From assembly GCA_050952125.1 (NCBI GenBank), contig JBMNKK010000001.1:372001-436000 (forward strand): a stretch of DNA of 64,000 nucleotides, read 5' to 3'. The translations under genes were made by a program, and so were the position numbers. Positions 50,699-59,088 of the stretch are shown here, piece after piece. Positions within the stretch are counted from its first letter, which is position 1; the number at the start of each line of letters is the position of its first letter. Source of the DNA: UBA3951 sp050952125. Lineage in GTDB: Bacteria; Bacillota; Sulfobacillia; Fermentithermobacillales; Fermentithermobacillaceae. The notes beneath the pieces are model-generated. The model was not told the origin of the DNA. It worked only from the letters and a program-made list of their open reading frames with translations, and did not search any database.

Positions 50699-52267
50699 GT
50701 GATTTTCTCCGCCGCCCTTATTCAACATGAAGCCTATGACGTGAAGTCCTCGGCCGAGGGCCTTTCCAGGGTTCTCAATCTCATAGACCAGGCTGCCGCT
50801 GCACGTCCGAGCCTGATTGTGCTGCCGGAGTGCAGCTATCCGGGGTACTATCTTGGGCTGGAAAGCGACCCGCATAAAGCGCTGGCGTCGTGGGAAGAAG
50901 CGCTAACCGAGTTCCGCAACAGAGCACAAAAGCACGGGGTACATATAGTCGCCGGCATCGGCGAACTTGACGGGGAAACGGCCTACAACTCCGCCTATCT
51001 CCTGGGGCCCGAAGGCGAGATCATCGGGCGTGCCAGAAAGACGTTCCTTTGGCACTTTGACTCTAGGTGGTATGTGCCCGGAGACGAGTACCGGGTGTTC
51101 GACACCCCTCTTGGAAAGATCGGTATTCTCATCTGCGCGGATGGGAGGCTGCCCGAGATAAGCCGGGTGCTGGCCCTGAAAGGTGCCGAGGTCATCGTTG
51201 ACCCCACTAACTGGGTATCCACAGCCAGAGATCCGGCAGACCTCCGGAACCCTCAAGCCGATCACATGATCCAGACCCGCGCCCTTGAGAACGGGGTGTG
51301 GTTTCTTTGCGCCAACAAGGTCGGAACTGAGGCCGAATCAGTGGCGTATTGCGGGCAGAGCATGGTTGTCGCGCCCGATGGCTCTACGGTGGTGAAAGGC
51401 TCCGCGAACGTCGAGGAAATCATAACTGCCGAGGTCAGAACCGACCGCGCCCGGACCCGCAGGCCGTGGGACCTACGCAAGGAATTCTTCAGAGAAGAGT
51501 ACTCTCTGCTGACCGCGCCCGGTGAACGAACTCCACTTGCGTCCGTACTGGACTCGACCGTGACGCCTGAAAGGTCGCTGTGCCACGTGGCGGTCATCCA
51601 GGTCGATCGCGATATCTCGCTGCAGGACTTCCTGCACTCAGGCGCACAAATGGCCCGCCGCATGGCCGAACAGGGTGCCGATCTCATAGTGCTCCCTGAA
51701 GTGCCCGTCACGGTCATGAGAGACTTCGGGACGCAGGTGAAGGACGCTTTCGCTCCTGTAAGCGCAATGACGGGGGCGCGCATAGCAGTCACTCTCAAGG
51801 GCGCCCTGCGGCCGGTCACCGGCATCTTCGAACCCAACGGAAACATCCTTACCTTAAGCGAAGAAAGCAGCCCGGTAATCGAAGTCGGCGGCGCACGGAT
51901 AGGCTTCATAAGAGGCAGCCAGGGACTCGTGCCCGAGGAGTCAAGGCTTCTCTTCCTCAAGGGCGCCGACGTCCTGGTCTGGCAAGCAGGGTCATCCACC
52001 GGACATGAGATTGATGTAGCCGTGACCAGGGCTCTCGAAAACCGCGTCTACGTCGTCTTGGCGAATTGCGCCTCCAAGGACCGCGACAGGAACAGTCTCA
52101 TCGTATCGCCTGCAGGAAGAATTCTTGCCCAGACCTTCCCTTACGGAAAGCAGGGTATCATCGCGCAAGTTTCTGCCGCGGAGTCTAGAGTGAAGCAACT
52201 CGTGAGGGGTACCGATGTCTTTCGGAACCGTCTCCCCCATCTATACGGGGCGCTGTCATCCGTGTAA
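50699..52267 (+). CDS. Fused double nitrilase-superfamily protein with degenerate second domain
   Basis: The 522-residue protein starts at GTG 50699, with GGGAGGG upstream. Two carbon-nitrogen hydrolase domains lie in tandem (about 1-285 and 292-522). The first keeps the full triad: Glu44 in LIVLPE, Lys114 in ARKTFLWHF and Cys146 in ILICADG. The second keeps Glu334 (LIVLPE), but the aligned Lys position is Glu389 and the aligned Cys position is Gly406 (IGFIRGSQG). The second half should therefore be catalytically dead and could act as a dimer partner or regulatory lobe. The first domain could hydrolyse an amide such as an omega-amide or N-carbamoyl amine; the substrate is unknown. Confidence 0.87.
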   Translation: MIFSAALIQHEAYDVKSSAEGLSRVLNLIDQAAAARPSLIVLPECSYPGYYLGLESDPHKALASWEEALTEFRNRAQKHGVHIVAGIGELDGETAYNSAYLLGPEGEIIGRARKTFLWHFDSRWYVPGDEYRVFDTPLGKIGILICADGRLPEISRVLALKGAEVIVDPTNWVSTARDPADLRNPQADHMIQTRALENGVWFLCANKVGTEAESVAYCGQSMVVAPDGSTVVKGSANVEEIITAEVRTDRARTRRPWDLRKEFFREEYSLLTAPGERTPLASVLDSTVTPERSLCHVAVIQVDRDISLQDFLHSGAQMARRMAEQGADLIVLPEVPVTVMRDFGTQVKDAFAPVSAMTGARIAVTLKGALRPVTGIFEPNGNILTLSEESSPVIEVGGARIGFIRGSQGLVPEESRLLFLKGADVLVWQAGSSTGHEIDVAVTRALENRVYVVLANCASKDRDRNSLIVSPAGRILAQTFPYGKQGIIAQVSAAESRVKQLVRGTDVFRNRLPHLYGALSSV

Positions 52268-52276
52268 AATGAGCGG

Positions 52277-53512
52277 GTGAAACACGAGAATAAAGGAATC
52301 CTGAATACCGCATACGCCTACATGCTGCTTTTCTCCCTAAGGTTCACCGAGGTGTACTGGGTGGTGTACCTTCGGGAAAAGGGCTTGGCCTATGCTGCCA
52401 TAGGGCTTCTCGAAACCATCTTTCATATAGCCTCTTTTGCCAGCGAGGTTCCGACAGGCCTGGTTGCCGACCGCTTCGGCCGGAAAGCGAGCATGGCCGT
52501 GGGCAGGTTAATCGCGGCCGCCTCGGCGGCAGTCACTTTGCTCTCGCGGAACTGGACAGCTTTAGCAGCAGCATTCGCGCTGAACGCCGTTTCTTACACC
52601 TTTCACTCCGGGGCATTTGAGGCCCTGGTATACGACACCGTAGCCGAAAAGAGACTTGGCGATTTCACAAAGATATGGGGACGCATCAACTCCACTTACC
52701 TGATAGGCACCTCTCTGGCTGCAGGTACCGCCGGCCTTGTAGTCCGGGCCGGACTGCCGCTTAGCTGGCTGTATAGAGCAGCTATCGTGGCTGATATCGC
52801 GGCGGTCGCCGTGTGCTTCTTCATTCCGGAAAGCCCGAGAGAGAAAAGCGGCACGGAAGAGAGTAGAGCCGGATACCGGGGAGCGTTTGCCTCTCTGGCG
52901 AGCGATGCCAGGAACATGCTGAACGCTCTACGCCAGGAGGAACTCCGGAATCTGTTCCTGGCCTGGGCGGTGATGGGCTCTCTCGGCACTTCTATCGCCT
53001 TCTACGGCCAGTCATTCCTTAAGGAGTCGCTGGTTCCGCTATCTTTCGTGGCTTGGGCCGGCATGATCGCCAATCTGGCTGCGGTTTTTCCCACTCGGTC
53101 GGCCCACATTCTCGAAAAGCGATTCGGGCGCCGCAACCTTATCACCTGGGGCGTCCTAGCTTTACCCGCAGTCGTGTTCACGATGGCAGTGATACCGGCA
53201 GAACTGAACTGGGGATGGAGAGCACTGCTCATTGCCCTCTACCTGTCAGTCACTCTCATCTCGGAAACTCTGTATCCCGTGTTCTCAAATGCGGCAAACT
53301 CGCTGGTCGAGTCGAAACACCGCGCGGCAGTGCTCTCTTCTGAGGGAATGCTGTTCAGTGTCTCGATGATGGTCGTTTTCCCCGCCGTAGGATTTCTCGG
53401 CGACAGGTTCGGCTTGGGGCCCGGCATAGCCGCGGCAGCTGTGTTGGTCGTCGCGGCCCTACTGCCGCTGGCGGGTAGAATCCGGAAGAGTGTGGGCAGG
53501 GTCGCGGCCTAG
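52277..53512 (+). CDS. Major facilitator superfamily transporter
   Basis: The 411-residue protein has 12 predicted spans. The family signature after span 2 is TGLVADRFGRKASMAVGRL, a clear MFS loop 2-3 motif. A second weaker loop with LEKRFGRRNLITWG follows the central loop. It starts at GTG 52277, 9 bases after the nitrilase stop, so both are co-transcribed. It could carry the amide product or substrate of the nitrilase-like protein (inference). Its last 4 bases overlap the convergent MBL gene. Confidence 0.87.
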   Translation: MKHENKGILNTAYAYMLLFSLRFTEVYWVVYLREKGLAYAAIGLLETIFHIASFASEVPTGLVADRFGRKASMAVGRLIAAASAAVTLLSRNWTALAAAFALNAVSYTFHSGAFEALVYDTVAEKRLGDFTKIWGRINSTYLIGTSLAAGTAGLVVRAGLPLSWLYRAAIVADIAAVAVCFFIPESPREKSGTEESRAGYRGAFASLASDARNMLNALRQEELRNLFLAWAVMGSLGTSIAFYGQSFLKESLVPLSFVAWAGMIANLAAVFPTRSAHILEKRFGRRNLITWGVLALPAVVFTMAVIPAELNWGWRALLIALYLSVTLISETLYPVFSNAANSLVESKHRAAVLSSEGMLFSVSMMVVFPAVGFLGDRFGLGPGIAAAAVLVVAALLPLAGRIRKSVGRVAA

Positions 53513-54252
53513 ATCCTGTAGGTGACACCTTCCTGTGCTATCCGGGCGTCCGGGAAAACCACCCGGCACTCATCGAGCAGTTGGTCCTCATTATACAGAG
53601 GCCAAATGTGCGTCAGCAGAAGCTTTCCGACTCCCGCTTCGACCCCAATCTCCCCTGCTTGGCGCGCGGTCAAGTGCCCTGACGCCACATAATCCGAGTC
53701 GGCCTCAATGCCGGAGGCCTCGCACAAGAACAGTCCAGCGCCGCGCGCTGCCTCGACCAACCCCGGGCACGGCCTGGAATCTCCGGAATACGCGAAGACG
53801 CCCTCAGGCCCTTCCACGCGCACGGCATAGGAAGAGATCGCGTGAACTCCCGGATGGAAACTCACGCGGAGGTCGCCTACTTGCAGCACCGACGAGCATG
53901 ATATGGCGTGGCCGGAGGTGGCATCCTTGTAGGTAAGCAGGTTGAACTCGCGCTCAGGCTCGCTCGGGGCGTAGATGCTGACATGCTGCGGCAGTTGCTC
54001 ATACCTAGCGCTAGAAGATGCGGCATAGCGAAGGACGGTAACATCGGACATATGGTCAAAGTGCAGGTGAGATAGGATTACCGTGCCGATCCGGGAAAGG
54101 GTTCCTACGTACTTCTGATATCTGGACAGAACGCCCGGCCCGCAATCCAGCAAGATGCCGGGGCCTCCCCCTTCCGGCTCAATCCAGTAGCCGGGACCTG
54201 CGCCGTCTGCGGGCGCATAGGGTGAGTACTTGCCGAGAACGGTTACGTTCAT
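53509..54252 (-). CDS. MBL-fold metal-dependent hydrolase
   Basis: The 247-residue cytosolic enzyme has the metallo-beta-lactamase zinc motif LSHLHFDHMSD (HxHxDH) near residue 63, GVHAISSYAVRVEGPEG followed by FAYSGDSRPCPG (metal Asp) and LLLTHIWPLYNE (last His). The pattern VTVLGKYSPYAPADGAGPGYWIE at the start resembles RNase Z or phosphodiesterase relatives. The substrate is not known. It lies next to tRNA-Val. Confidence 0.87.
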   Translation of the reverse strand: MNVTVLGKYSPYAPADGAGPGYWIEPEGGGPGILLDCGPGVLSRYQKYVGTLSRIGTVILSHLHFDHMSDVTVLRYAASSSARYEQLPQHVSIYAPSEPEREFNLLTYKDATSGHAISCSSVLQVGDLRVSFHPGVHAISSYAVRVEGPEGVFAYSGDSRPCPGLVEAARGAGLFLCEASGIEADSDYVASGHLTARQAGEIGVEAGVGKLLLTHIWPLYNEDQLLDECRVVFPDARIAQEGVTYRI

Positions 54253-54302
54253 GGAGAGTCACCTCAACCCCTGGGCTTCTCGGGTGTGTGGGAATCAAAT
54301 GG

Positions 54303-54374
54303 TGGGGGTTACTGGGCTTGAACCAGTGACCTCACGGATGTGAACCGTGCGCTCTTCCGCTGAGCTAAACCCCC
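54303..54374 (-). tRNA. tRNA-Val(CAC)
   Basis: The 72-base gene has acceptor strands GGGGGTT and AACCCCC, discriminator A, anticodon stem CACGG/CCGTG with loop TTCACAT (anticodon CAC), and a T loop GGTTCAAGCC. No CCA is encoded. Confidence 0.95.
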
Positions 54375-54396
54375 ACCGTAGGACGATGCAGGTATT

Positions 54397-54426
54397 ATGA
54401 TAGCACACATTGATGCCGGAAGACAA
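54397..54426 (-). promoter_or_regulatory. Promoter of tRNA-Val
   Basis: TTGTCT (54421-54426) and TATCAT (54397-54402) on the minus strand are 18 bases apart, about 23 bases upstream of the tRNA 5' end. Confidence 0.55.
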
Positions 54427-54445
54427 TTTGGCGAGAGCCCAAATT

Positions 54446-55066
54446 CTACGCTCCGGCGCACTCCTCAGCAGGCCTTCCCAACTTCATCAAGAGAAGGGTT
54501 CGGGGTGAGCCGTCTTCCCGCTCGTGCTTAAGTCTGGCTTCCGCCCGGAATCCCACTTTCTGATAGCAGCGCAGGGCGCGGACATTCTCCTGGTCCACTC
54601 TCAGGAAAAGCTCTCGCATGGAAGTGAAATTGAAGAGCGCGTCTGCCAGAGTCCTGACCGCGTCCTCTCCCAGCCCCCGGTCCCAAAGATGCTTGTCGCC
54701 TATAAACACGCGCACCTCTCCGGACTTCACCCGCCATGATACGTCCACGATCTCAATCTCGCCGATGAGGCGCCCGTCAAAAAGTTCGATAGCGTACGTC
54801 CGGTGCTGAAGGCTTGTCCGCAAGTGCCAGTTCAGGGCGTCATCTTTAGTTTCGAACTTCTTGCCGGCCCAACGTGTTATCTCAGGGTCGCTATCCCATT
54901 CCAAGAGTTTGGGTATGTCATCAATCTCTACAGGCCTTAGCCTTACCTTTTCTCCTTCAAGCAGCCGTATCTTGGCCTGCCTCGTTCTCCTCTTGCCTTT
55001 CATACAACCGGTGCCGGCATCGACCGCTTCATTGCCGGTGCTGCAGGTATGGTCCGAAAACGACAT
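54446..55066 (-). CDS. GNAT family acetyltransferase (RimJ/RimL-like)
   Basis: The 206-residue protein uses the RimJ/RimL-type GNAT fold: VRLRPVEIDDIPKLLEWDSDPEITRWAG at the front, the acetyl-CoA loop as HLWDRGLGEDAVRTLADALF, and the C-terminal strand-helix ENVRALRCYQKVGFRAEARLKHE. It acetylates an amino group on a protein or small molecule. GGAGAGAGG precedes the ATG at 55066, which I therefore prefer to the internal ATG at 55003. The first 35 residues before the fold are basic and of unknown use. Confidence 0.87.
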   Translation of the reverse strand: MSFSDHTCSTGNEAVDAGTGCMKGKRRTRQAKIRLLEGEKVRLRPVEIDDIPKLLEWDSDPEITRWAGKKFETKDDALNWHLRTSLQHRTYAIELFDGRLIGEIEIVDVSWRVKSGEVRVFIGDKHLWDRGLGEDAVRTLADALFNFTSMRELFLRVDQENVRALRCYQKVGFRAEARLKHEREDGSPRTLLLMKLGRPAEECAGA

Positions 55067-55199
55067 CCAAAGCGCCTCTCTCCGCCTGGCCGTGTAAAAA
55101 CAGAAGCCTACCAGGCCGTTTTGTGGATTCTACGTCTTACGCACCTCATACCTCCCCGAAGCAGGATGTAAATTCGGGAAGCGAAGGAGGGGATAGGAA

Positions 55200-55226
55200 C
55201 CGGCCCGAGATACGCTCTCGGGCCGG
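55200..55226 (-). terminator. Perfect 11-bp hairpin after the D-Ala-D-Ala ligase gene
   Basis: CCGGCCCGAGA (55200-55210) and TCTCGGGCCGG (55216-55226) pair fully around a 5-base loop. The minus strand continues with TTCC only, so termination may rely on the strong stem. Confidence 0.6.
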
Positions 55227-55275
55227 AGGAATGACTTAAGCGGTGCTGCAGCGCCGCAGCAGAAGGCGGATGACC

Positions 55276-56304
55276 TCAGGCAATCTGCCTAACAAATGCC
55301 GGTTTGATGAGATGCTGGAGATTGTTGCGCCTGAGAGCGCACTCCAGTATGCCGTTAACCAGTTCCACGTACGACCAGCCGCCCTTCTCGGCGATTCTCG
55401 GGTAATCCGAAAACCCGGGAACCATCCCCGGAAGCGGGTTGACTTCCATAATGTTCGGCACGCCGTTCCGGTCAAGTCTGAGGTCCACTCTGGCGAGGTC
55501 GCGGCAGTCAAGAGCCCGGTAGGTTTTCAGCGCGGTGTCCTTGATCCAGGCCTCCAAATCGCTGGATATGGGTGCCGGGCACAGATAATAGACGTCCTCG
55601 GACCAGTCGGTCTTGAATTGCCTCGAGTAGACGCGCCCGTGGTCCTTGGGGACAGCATCGAAGTTGATCTCCATTACCGGGAACAGCACAGGGTTCTTGT
55701 TGCCCAAGATGCCTACTGTGAACTCACGGCCGGGCAGGTACTCCTCGACCAGCACAGGCTGGCGGTACAGGTGGATCAGTTTTCCCACCTCAGAAATCAA
55801 CTCGGCCAGGCATGAGCACTGGGAGCTTGGAGAAATCCCCATGCTGGATCCTTCGTGGGCGGGCTTCACGAACAGCGGAAACTCCAGGCCCGATGGGTCA
55901 ACCTCATCCACTGAGGAGAATACCTTGAACCCGGGCGTGGGAATGCCGTGGTAGGACAGAACCTTCTTGGTGAGAGGCTTGTCAAGCGTCAGGGCCAGCG
56001 TGAGCACGCCGGACCCGGAGTAAGGGATCCCCAGCATCTCCAGCATAGACGGAATGTGGCTTTCCCTGGACTCTCCCCTGAGCCCCTCACACATGTTGAA
56101 AACGATGTCTAGCCTGTTGGATAGCAGTTTGAGGTACGCGGTATCGTTTCCCTCTATCATCTGAACCTCGTGGCCGTGCGCCCTCAGCGCTTCAGCCACG
56201 GCCGTGACTGTCGACTCCGAATCCAATTCCGCGCCCAAATCTGGAGGTTCTCCGTCCTCCGGAGGCGCGCCCTTGAGGTTGTACATTACGCCGACAACGG
56301 CCAT
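55276..56304 (-). CDS. D-alanine-D-alanine ligase family ATP-grasp enzyme
   Basis: The protein has 342 residues when started at ATG 56304; GGGGGG precedes it at a slightly long distance, and a GTG two codons earlier is possible. The ATP-grasp fold is clear: FNMCEGLRGESRESHIPSMLEMLGIPYSGSG, PLFVKPAHEGSSMGIS, LVEEYLPGREFTVGILG, and the metal-binding end VDLRLDRNGVPNIMEVNPLPGM. The enzyme joins D-alanine to D-alanine or another D-residue for cell-wall precursors. It lacks the usual short N-terminal start of Ddl, and several members of this subgroup have other specificities, so I do not assign ddl firmly. Confidence 0.85.
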   Translation of the reverse strand: MAVVGVMYNLKGAPPEDGEPPDLGAELDSESTVTAVAEALRAHGHEVQMIEGNDTAYLKLLSNRLDIVFNMCEGLRGESRESHIPSMLEMLGIPYSGSGVLTLALTLDKPLTKKVLSYHGIPTPGFKVFSSVDEVDPSGLEFPLFVKPAHEGSSMGISPSSQCSCLAELISEVGKLIHLYRQPVLVEEYLPGREFTVGILGNKNPVLFPVMEINFDAVPKDHGRVYSRQFKTDWSEDVYYLCPAPISSDLEAWIKDTALKTYRALDCRDLARVDLRLDRNGVPNIMEVNPLPGMVPGFSDYPRIAEKGGWSYVELVNGILECALRRNNLQHLIKPAFVRQIA

Positions 56305-56415
56305 CCCGACACGATCCCCCCTCTTAGGGCTTTGTCGCAGTGAATTATTGCACGGAGGCAAATCACCGTCAACACGAATCGAATCCCAGCCGGGATGTCC
56401 GCTGCGCTATGTTAA

Positions 56416-58812
56416 TCAGTGAACGTCGCTGATAGCCTGCGGCTGCTCACGGCACTTATCGGCAACCACGGGAAGCCCTACGAGCGGGGCTTCGGGCTCC
56501 TTCACCAGAGCCGTACCCAGCACTTCGTCCATATGCCTGACGAAGTACACGCTTATCTCGTCACGTATGTTGGAGGGCACGTCCTCCACGTCCTTCCGGT
56601 TTTCCTCAGGAAGGATAACGTTCATAATGCCGGAGCGGTGAGCCGCCAGAACTTTCTCCTTCACTCCGCCGATAGGCAAGACTCTACCTCGGAGGGTGAC
56701 CTCGCCCGTCATCGCGATGTCATGCCTGACCGGCCGGTTGGTGAGCGCCGACGCCAACGCACACGTCATAGTTATGCCCGCTGACGGTCCGTCCTTGGGA
56801 ATCGCCCCTTCCGGCACGTGAATGTGGATGTCGACATTCTCGTAGAAGTCCTCGCTGAGCCCAAGGTCAAGGGCTCTCGACCTAAGATAGCTGAGGCCCG
56901 CATACGCCGACTCCTTCATGACATCGCCCATCTGACCGGTAAGAGTCAGTTTGCCCTTACCTTTTACGACGCTGACCTCAACCGAAAGTATGTCTCCGCC
57001 CACGTCGGTCACGGAGAGGGCCGTGGCTACTCCAACCTGGCTCTCCTTCTCTGCCTGTCCGTAATGGAACCGGGGCACGCCCAGGTACTTCGCCACGTTC
57101 TTCGGGGTGATGCGCACTCTCTTGCACCTGCCGGACACCAGGTCTTTAGCGGTCTTCCGGCAGATAGTAGCTATCTGGCGCTCGAGGTTCCTGACGCCCG
57201 CCTCACGGGTATACGACCGGATCATGTCGCGGAGCGCTTCTTTCCCGATGCCCAGATGCGTCGGCTTCAGGCCGTGCTCCCTCAGCTCCTTCGGGATGAG
57301 GAATTGCATGCCGATCTGCGTCTTTTCATCCTCGGTGTAACCCGGGAGCGTGATGACTTCCATGCGGTCCAACAGCGGGCGCGGTATGCTGTGGCTGCTG
57401 TTGGCCGTTGTGATGAACATGACTCGAGACAGGTCGAACGGCACCTCGAGATAGTGGTCACTGAATGAGCAGTTCTGCTCGGGATCAAGCACTTCGAGGA
57501 GCGCCGCCGCAGGATCGCCCCTGAAATCCGACGCCAGTTTGTCTATCTCATCCATGAGGAAGACGGGGTTTCGCGAGCCCGCGGTCCTCATGCCTTGGAT
57601 AATGCGCCCAGGCAGTGCGCCGATATAGGTGCGGCGGTGGCCGCGTATCTCTGCTTCATCCCTCACTCCGCCCAAGGAAATCCTCACGAACTTCCTGTTG
57701 AGGGCTCGGGCGATGGATTTGGCCAAGGAGGTCTTCCCCACTCCCGGCGGACCGACAAAGCACAAGATGGGGCCGCGCGGCTTATCCACCAGTTTCCTTA
57801 TTGCGAGATACTCCAAGATGCGCTCCTTCACCTCGACGAGCCCGTAGTGGTCTTCGTCGAGTATCTTCTGAGCCGCAGAAACGTCAATGGTGTCGCCGGT
57901 CAGCGTGTTCCACGGAAGGGAGACCATCCACTCAAGGTAGGTTCTCACAACGACCGCCTCTGCCGACGCCTGGGGCATCTTCTCCAGCCTGTCGACCTCC
58001 CGGAGGGCCTTCTCTCTTGCTTCCCCCGTCAATCCGGCTTTATCTATCTTTTGGCGAAACTCGTCAGACTCGCTCATAGCCTCTTCGCGGTCGCCCAATT
58101 CCTTCTGAATGGCCTTCATCTGTTCACGAAGCCAGTACTCCTTCTGGCTCCGCTCAATCTGGTCGCGCACGCGCCTGTTGATGCGCTTCTCTAGCCCAAC
58201 CATCTCAATTTCCTTAGTGAGGAAAGAGATGAGCTTCTCGAGCCTAGCCTTAACCGAGACGCACTCCAAGATCTCCTGCTTCTCGGCAAGAGTCAAAGGG
58301 ATGTGGGCGGCTATTGAGTCGCATAGCTGGCCGGGGTCATTCAACGTGGCGATCGAGATGAGCGTCTCCGCGCCAACCTTCTTGGTGACCCTCACGTATT
58401 CCTCGTACTGCTCCGTGAGGGTCCTGATGGCTACTTGAGCCTCGGCCGCCGAGAGAGAGTCTTCGGCGATTACCTCCACGGCAGTCACGTAACCGGGATC
58501 GGTCACAAGATAGGAAGTAATCCTGATACGGGAGACTCCCTCAATGACTATGCGGTAGTGTCCCTGTGAGGTCTTCTCTATCTCCTTAATGAGCCCAAGT
58601 GTTCCAACTTCCGAAATGTGCTCCGGAAGCGGATCCACAATATCGTTGTCCTTTTGAGTGCACATGGCGATGCGCATATCCGAAGACTGCGCGATCTCTA
58701 CCGCCTTTACGGACCTGGTGCGGCCAACTTCCAACGCAGTTGTGGTGCCGGGAAACACCAAGATATTTCTAAGGGGTAGGAGCGGGTAGGACTTTTTCTC
58801 TGTCTTGGCCAT
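56416..58812 (-). CDS. lon: ATP-dependent protease La (LonA)
   Basis: This is a hexameric serine protease of 798 residues that degrades damaged and regulatory proteins in the cytosol. The start is ATG 58812, preceded by GGGAGGTG; the frame continues upstream but the family begins here with KSYPLLPLRNILVFPGTT. The N-terminal substrate domain runs to about 300, then AAA motifs (Walker A GPPGVGKTSLAKS, Walker B VFLMDEIDKL). The protease domain has the catalytic Ser in PKDGPSAGITM and Lys in IGGVKEKVLAA. It belongs to the tig-clpP-clpX-lonB-lonA block. Confidence 0.97.
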   Translation of the reverse strand: MAKTEKKSYPLLPLRNILVFPGTTTALEVGRTRSVKAVEIAQSSDMRIAMCTQKDNDIVDPLPEHISEVGTLGLIKEIEKTSQGHYRIVIEGVSRIRITSYLVTDPGYVTAVEVIAEDSLSAAEAQVAIRTLTEQYEEYVRVTKKVGAETLISIATLNDPGQLCDSIAAHIPLTLAEKQEILECVSVKARLEKLISFLTKEIEMVGLEKRINRRVRDQIERSQKEYWLREQMKAIQKELGDREEAMSESDEFRQKIDKAGLTGEAREKALREVDRLEKMPQASAEAVVVRTYLEWMVSLPWNTLTGDTIDVSAAQKILDEDHYGLVEVKERILEYLAIRKLVDKPRGPILCFVGPPGVGKTSLAKSIARALNRKFVRISLGGVRDEAEIRGHRRTYIGALPGRIIQGMRTAGSRNPVFLMDEIDKLASDFRGDPAAALLEVLDPEQNCSFSDHYLEVPFDLSRVMFITTANSSHSIPRPLLDRMEVITLPGYTEDEKTQIGMQFLIPKELREHGLKPTHLGIGKEALRDMIRSYTREAGVRNLERQIATICRKTAKDLVSGRCKRVRITPKNVAKYLGVPRFHYGQAEKESQVGVATALSVTDVGGDILSVEVSVVKGKGKLTLTGQMGDVMKESAYAGLSYLRSRALDLGLSEDFYENVDIHIHVPEGAIPKDGPSAGITMTCALASALTNRPVRHDIAMTGEVTLRGRVLPIGGVKEKVLAAHRSGIMNVILPEENRKDVEDVPSNIRDEISVYFVRHMDEVLGTALVKEPEAPLVGLPVVADKCREQPQAISDVH

Positions 58813-59088
58813 AAACGAAACTGCACCTCCCGCATTCTCCTCTTGAGTTCTCAGCCATATCATATTAGTCGGCAAAGCGGAAGTGACATGGCCCGGAAGA
58901 ACGCGAGGGATATATTCTAGTACGCCTTCTGCAAACCCTTCACCAAAGCGTTGGGAACCTCTGGACAAGCAGGAATGATGCTTGAGACCTACTGCCGCGC
59001 CTTCTTCCCACAATCCGGCATCGCGCGCTGCAGGTATCTCTTAGTCTTCGGGGTCAGAACCGCATCAGAGCGCCAATGAGAGGTCGTG

